Positions 58,795-64,000 of a DNA stretch of 64,000 nucleotides are shown piece by piece. The stretch is from NCBI GenBank assembly GCA_004352715.1, contig SCFE01000119.1:721587-785586 (forward strand). The letters are read 5' to 3'. The stretch's first letter is position 1. The number at the start of each line of letters is the position of its first letter. Made by a program: the position numbers and the translations under genes. Below the pieces are notes generated by a model. It did not search any database, had not been told where the DNA came from, and was given only the letters and a program-made list of their open reading frames with translations. This stretch comes from Hofstenia miamia (lineage: Eukaryota; Xenacoelomorpha; Acoela).

Positions 58795-61618
58795 GCCCTC
58801 TTTTTTATAAAAAGTTTGCACAAGTTTAGGTATAGGTGCCAACTTTATTTTCAATCTGTTTTTTACATTGAGCTGATAAGGTGATAGATGTTTGTTCTCA
58901 ACAACCATTTTATATGGAGCAAGTGGAAAATCAAAGTGCTTGTCATTTAAATATTCCAGATATTCAAGACTATAAGAAGACCATGTCAACCTTCTTATAG
59001 GCAGGCTCAAGGATATGGTTTTGACATATAGACTGTTCACGTCACCATAGAAACCATAGGTAGTCTCCTTCTCTGAATCATATCCATATACCATAGGGTT
59101 GTTGGCTTTAAAAATCGTTCAGAAAAGTCCCACACATCCCACCACAAATCCCTTCAAGTATAACATTCAGTTGTTCTTCATTAAGTATTGGATCAAGTGA
59201 AACCCTTGTATGTTTTAGCATTGCATTTCAGCTAAAGTTGGACAATGTAAAAAAGCAGGGAAGGTAGAGATTGTAAGTCTCCATGCTCTGTACTCTAAAT
59301 TCTCTTATCACATCCAATAGTAATAATGTGTCAGCCTGCAAATAATTGTCATGGAACTGTCTAAATGTTTGGCATTCACCCAACACCCATGTATTTTCAC
59401 TTTCAAAATCCAGCTCTTCCTGGGTTATCAGGATCTTTCCAGTCAATGCATCCCACCAAAGTTCTAAATCTGGTAGCCCCACTTTATTAAATTTATTGAA
59501 ACTGTCAAACCAAATATAAGGAAATTGACATTTCCCCTGAGAAAATACTGATGCCTTCTATTGCCACATTCCATCTCTTAAAAATTGATATTTTTCTGTG
59601 CCAATGTTTTTCACAAGGTTTGATAGACTATTGGCTATGAAACAATAGCTATCTAAAAATCTAAGTTCTTCAAAAATTCATTTGGAGACTCTGTCTTTAT
59701 CAGTATAACTATGTACAGGTACCCTTAAACTAAGGGGAAGGAAAACCTCAGATGTACATGGGATGCACAACACCTTCTCTCCATCTTTCATTTTTAAAAT
59801 TTTTGCAGAATATGCATATTGTATTTGCTCCCATTATACATAAAACATAAAAACTGGCATACATTGAGGACTTTGATTTAAAATATTACAATCATTATGC
59901 ATGACACCTCTAATTTTTCTGCTAAAATGACAATGATCAATAACTTAAATATCATTATGTGCAAATGCATTTTTACAAAATATATATTGGGTTGCTGTCA
60001 CAAACATTGTTTTCCACTGCTCCAGGAAATTACTGAATTGTGATGTTTTTGCTTCAGCTCATACAATATTTTTGCCAGCTTACATAAATGATCCCATGCC
60101 TCTTCCATGCAATTCTCAGCAGATATGACTTTACAAGTTTATAGCTTTTCTTCAGTACAACTTGCTACACACACACCAGATGGAAGTTATTTAAATTCAC
60201 ACAATGTGTAGCTAGTAGATGGGTTCAGCTGCACATTGTGGACCCTTCTTGAAATTGCCTCAATGTCTAGGCTCCCCACAATAAGTACATAATTCTATGC
60301 TGCAAACACTTTAAATTTAATTCTGTCTGATGGATCTGGAAACATGATGTTTGGTTCTGTGACTCTGTTACATTTATTCTTGGGTCTTGTTAAATTTTCC
60401 TTTGTTCTGAAACCAGACAAACATTTTGGGCAAAAAAATCTGTTTTCATGGGACTTAAAAAATTGCAGGCACATGTTTAAATTTGTGATGGCTAAATAGT
60501 GGCTCTTATCATCTTCTTCAATCAGCAATAGATTTACATTTTTTTGATACAAGCATGGTGACATGTATGCTGGCACAAGACATTGTTCATTTAGAGTTCC
60601 AGATGTCAAAAATACATATATCATTAATTGATAGTGAGAACATTAGACTTTTATGCTTTAGTAATGGAAGAAATTTGTTCATGTGTACAATTTCACTCCA
60701 GATTTTAATTTCAGGGTGTAGGCAGGCTAGAACTGAATATAAGAATCAAAAGTTTGATTGTCCAGTTTTTGGATTTACAAGGAACTTGTTTCTTTTATGG
60801 TAATCAGGTAATGTAATGTAGGACCCTCCACAAGTTGGCCTGTATTTGAAAACATGAAGTCTAACTCTGTTTATGCTATTTAAATAAGGCCACTCCCATT
60901 TGTAGTGTACATACAGATGTAGTTTGCCATTTCATTGACTAGTCTATAGAAATTGTGATCATTTAGTCTGGATCTAAACACTAATGTTGGAGAGCTTTTA
61001 GGATAAAGTACTGAGGTCTTTTCTTCATTGTTTTCTTGGGGCTTAACCATTTCTATCTCACACATTAATTATATTTTCACATAATAATGTGTTGAAACCT
61101 TGTTTGAAATTACTCAATGTATGGACTTGTAATGGTTTGAGAATGATTCATATACATCTATGAAGTTGACATTATCTGACAAGTAACTCACAAATGCTCC
61201 TCTACACATGTTCTCTGATATATGTATGGTATAATCACTGTTGTTCAAATCTTGATGAGCTGGAATCTCATTGGCAGGTTTTTTGTCTAGATGCTTATGT
61301 AGCACACCCTTACTACTTCCAAAATATGTTTTGCAATAGAGGACAAAATTTACTGTTGTGCACCTATGTCTACTCCATACATGAGGTCTTAATAGCTGGG
61401 GGCAGGGACTGTTATATTGACAAAACTACAGAAATATTTAAGCTTTGGTCTAAATAGACCATGTATTAGTAAATGATAAGGAAATACCAATTTTGAAACT
61501 CAAATTGGATAGAATAATTTGTGTTTTTAGTTTAACATGTAATTGGTTTTTTAAAAAATATAAACCAGTAAAAGACAAGGCATGAAAACTGTACATAAAC
61601 ACATTATGGGAAAAAATA

Positions 61619-61850
61619 CCAGTGTAACAATTAAATAAATCATGTATTCACACAAAATGTGGTGATAGATAAAATTGACAGTGTAACATTTAAAACGTGT
61701 ATTCATCCAAAACAGGAATTTGATGAAATTGACAATGTAACATTTCAATAAAACATGCATTCACCCAAAAATGGGATGTTAAATAAAATTGACAATGTAA
61801 TATTTAAAAACACATATTCACCCAAAAATGGGTATTAATGCATGCATGTG
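61619..61850. repeat. four imperfect ~55-62 bp tandem repeats
   Basis: Each unit has AATTGACARTGTAAYATTTA and CATTCACCCAAAAATGGG. The CCCAAAAATGGG part is nearly palindromic and could bind a dimeric protein. Located upstream of the polymerase N-terminus. Confidence 0.75.
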
Positions 61851-61859
61851 TAAAAATCA

Positions 61860-62992
61860 AACAAAAGTATACACAGCTATTCAAAAATAAAGATAACTCT
61901 CCTTGTAAAATGTTAATTACAATTTAAAATGTTAACAATATGTATTGAGAAAATACACAGATTGAATGTCTAATAGATTATAGCAAATGTAACACAAGAC
62001 ACTTTTTAAAAATAATTATGCAATTATAAAAATACGTGGAGGGAGCAATCTTGTAGCACTTTAAATAATTAACTTAATAAACAATGAATGAGAAGAAGAG
62101 GGGGGGTAAAATTCATTTTATGCACAGTGTCTTTAATGAATGTAAATATGATAAAATCAAACATTTCCTTCCATCTTTTTTAAATTAAACTTGGAAAAAA
62201 TGAGCAAGCATAGACACTTTTGTAATATATTAATTTCAAGATTTTGTTCTCTCTTAAGTAATAAAAACAAATTTTGTTTTTGACTTTCATGTAAGTGAGA
62301 AATAAAACATCATTTGCACTAACCTCTTGTGTTGAGAAAAAAGCAGGTATTAGTTAGTAACACATACATGTTTAATTTAAATAACTCTTTAAATGAGAAT
62401 ACATTTAACAAACAACCACTGCAATGTGTAACACTTAAATGTACACAGGGAGAAATAGTGATTTTGTAACATGTTAAATTTGTCTTTAAAATAATAGCTA
62501 GGAAATAGAGCTGTGAATATAATTAATTTTTACATATACACACAGTGTCTCTATAATAATCAAGACAGTGTAAGTGTGATAAATCAATTATTTTAACACC
62601 AAATTTTTAATTAAATTTAAAAAGTGAACATATAGACACTTGTGCATTTTCAAACCTGTTTTCACTGATGTAATAAAGCAACTCATTTTTTGAAATTTGT
62701 AACACACGTTTTTTTAAAACCTTATTAGTTTAAACAGTAAACCTCTAATTGTTTTTTCCAATAATATGAAAATTGGACATGCATTTTATTATGTTTCACA
62801 TTTGATTCTTAAAAAAATGATTGTTGAATAACACCAATTAAAATAATTGTGTTTACCATGCTTTTGAATTAAGAAAACATTGACAAGAGTACTGGATTAT
62901 TTAAATGTAAAAAAACTCTATTGTGTTTTTAAAAATCACAAAAGATGGCAAACACAATTTTCATAAGAAGAAAAGCATGCTATATTGTGTAC
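61860..62992. other. AT-rich stretch, no feature
   Basis: No coding signal found between the repeat array and the small frame at 62993. Confidence 0.5.
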
Positions 62993-63190
62993 TCATGTGT
63001 TTGAAGTGGTATTTTTAGGCATTGCAGTGTTTTGAGTTTGGATATTTGAAGATGTACTTGCTTGCTGTACATCACCAGATCCAGTTTGTTCATATTGCAC
63101 CATCATTTTGTCTACTTGATCATCAAAATTCTGACTCCACTCATTGAAAATTTGTGAAGATGAATTCAACTCTTCTTGATTTTCAGTCAA
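62993..63190 (-). CDS. small acidic, Gln/Ser/Thr-rich frame, unidentified
   Basis: About 65 codons including SSSQIFNEWSQNFDDQVDKM and a low-complexity QQASTSSNIQTQN tail, ending in a stop. There is no ATG at its start; it opens with TTG after FNT. Its amino-acid use is more protein-like than its surroundings. It lies on the polymerase strand, upstream of that gene, so it may be the end of another gene of the same element. Confidence 0.3.
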   Translation of the reverse strand: MTENQEELNSSSQIFNEWSQNFDDQVDKMMVQYEQTGSGDVQQASTSSNIQTQNTAMPKNTTSNT

Positions 63191-63559
63191 TGTGTTGAAA
63201 TTAAAAACAAATGTTTAATAAATATAATACAAAACAATGCATAATAATAAATGTTTTTAGGTTGTGTAAACAGAAAAATGGCAATATAATGACTTACATT
63301 GTTTCATCAAATAATAGGTATAGGTTTTCTTGTAGAATTTGATGGTATTTGGTGTTCCATCCAGATAGGAAATCACTAACATTGGTGAACAAAATTTTAA
63401 TGTAAAAGCAAAAGTTGAAATAAAACAAACTAGTTTAACCAAAGTTGGAATAAAAGTGAAAAAAGATTTTAAAAAAAAGTTAACATTGTAGATAGTGAGT
63501 TCTGGTTGGATGAGAAAACAAATCAATTAGCCAATTAGTGGTAAAATAAATTAGGGAAA

Positions 63560-63770
63560 ACTTTTGAACTAAAGTCAATTAGATACACCCAAGTAATTTC
63601 AATAGCTTGGGCTTTTCACTCTCAAGTAGTCTGTGCTAATTAAATTGGATACATTTTAAGCTCAAGTAGTTTGTAAATTTAGAATGTTGTGCTAATTAGT
63701 ACATCCTAGTACATTCCTAGTTTCAAGTGGTTTGTTGAAACTTGACACTAATTGAATTCCATGTGTCTTT
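63560..63770. repeat. three diverged ~60-70 bp direct repeats
   Basis: TCAAGTAGTYTGT...GCTAATTA...TACA-like units start at about 63622, 63663 and 63723. Possible sub-terminal repeats of the virus-like element, which would then end near or beyond the right edge. Confidence 0.45.
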
Positions 63771-64000
63771 TTCAAAATTCTGTGTAGAACAAACACTAGA
63801 AATTTCAATTTTAAAAATTTAACATGACGGAAATTTCTTTCCTTTTGTTCAAATTATGTAAACAAATAAATTTAATTTTTTGAAAATAAAGTCAGCATTA
63901 CTATTATTAAATATTACTATATATAGGCATTTTTAAAAGAGTGAAATTAGCCTATCATAAGTGTCATGACCCTATAAATTTTATAGATAGTGTCAAAGCT

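Larger units (their letters stand above)
55538..58800. mobile_element. 3251-bp TIR element inserted in the polymerase gene, with 6-bp TSD
   Basis: The element is 55544-58794, flanked by the duplicated target GCCCTC (55538-55543 and 58795-58800). The inverted ends are 96 bases and identical (55544-55639 and 58699-58794), beginning 5'-AGTAGTGTAGGAAGACGAGG. Removing the element and one target copy restores the reading frame of the flanks. A 6-base duplication and 5'-AG ends are properties described for Polintons. Inside are AT-rich sequence, a 572-base tandem duplication and the start of an ATPase-like gene near the right end. It is too small to be autonomous and looks like a deletion derivative of a Polinton or related element. 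Confidence 0.9.
54612..61305 (-). pseudogene. polB: Polinton/Maverick-like protein-primed DNA polymerase B, split and decayed
   Basis: Replicative polymerase of a virus-like transposon. From N to C: a GSGW-type N-terminal segment (61065-60830), a zinc-ribbon piece FFCPKCLSGF (about 60440), the exonuclease-side region with NYLQADTLLLLDVIREF (about 59360), palm motif A GDVNSLYV (about 59040), then, beyond the inserted element, motif B KLMSNVVFG (about 55355) and motif C YFDKDS (55074), KVKDE, and a C-terminus near 54612. The palm motifs deviate from the usual SLYP, NSxYG and DTDS forms, although both motif C Asp are kept. There are several frameshifts and stops between pieces. The insertion at 55544-58794 splits it between motifs A and B. 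No integrase, protease or capsid gene of this element was recognised. Confidence 0.8.

Overview
The window is animal nuclear DNA: AT-rich, intron-containing, broken by eight runs of N (several flanked by AT microsatellites), and filled mostly by decayed transposable elements. I recognise two host genes, both by splicing short conserved exons by eye. ERO1 (endoplasmic reticulum oxidoreductin) runs on the minus strand from 6591 leftwards; its first five exons are present and the rest lies beyond the left edge. ALKBH1 (2-oxoglutarate/Fe(II) dioxygenase) runs on the plus strand from 11130 to 31987 in six exons that join into one open frame of 326 codons. Both genes start with tiny introns of 37-41 bases, while later introns reach several kb and are packed with transposons. 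Very small 5' introns followed by large ones are known from flatworms, so a flatworm is a reasonable guess, but the phylum is not established.

Layout. 1-6591: ERO1 exons, with a dead mariner in an intron. 6592-11129: space between the two divergent genes, holding a Penelope-like retroelement (reverse transcriptase, GIY-YIG nuclease and a hammerhead ribozyme motif) and a possible solo LTR with a TATA box about 330 bases before the ALKBH1 start. 11130-31987: ALKBH1. Its introns carry an intact Tc1 element, a broken end of a second copy, a pyrimidine-rich LINE, a P-element/THAP9-like transposase relic, a piggyBac element with an internally deleted mariner nested inside it, a hAT relic and a Tc1-like relic. 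31988-45250: no host gene found; another mariner, several minus-strand LINE pseudogenes (two are near-identical copies of one family) and Penelope-type nuclease scraps. 45250-49400: an RT-linked nuclease-like relic and a Tc1/mariner element with DD37E spacing and IR/DR-like ends. 49400-64000: a zone of Polinton/Maverick-like (virus-like) material. It includes a decayed multi-zinc-finger gene with a possible DDE/RNase-H-like core, tandem repeat arrays, and a protein-primed type B DNA polymerase gene cut in two by a second 3251-base element that has perfect 96-base inverted ends and a 6-base target duplication.

The two host genes are unrelated in function (ER disulphide formation; nucleic-acid demethylation). 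Most of the remaining sequence is a layered record of insertions, with at least two clear nested insertions. The best candidates for something new are the element inside the polymerase gene, the 50.5-52.6 kb gene, the hammerhead motif and the DD37E IR/DR element. No CRISPR, tRNA or rRNA gene was seen.
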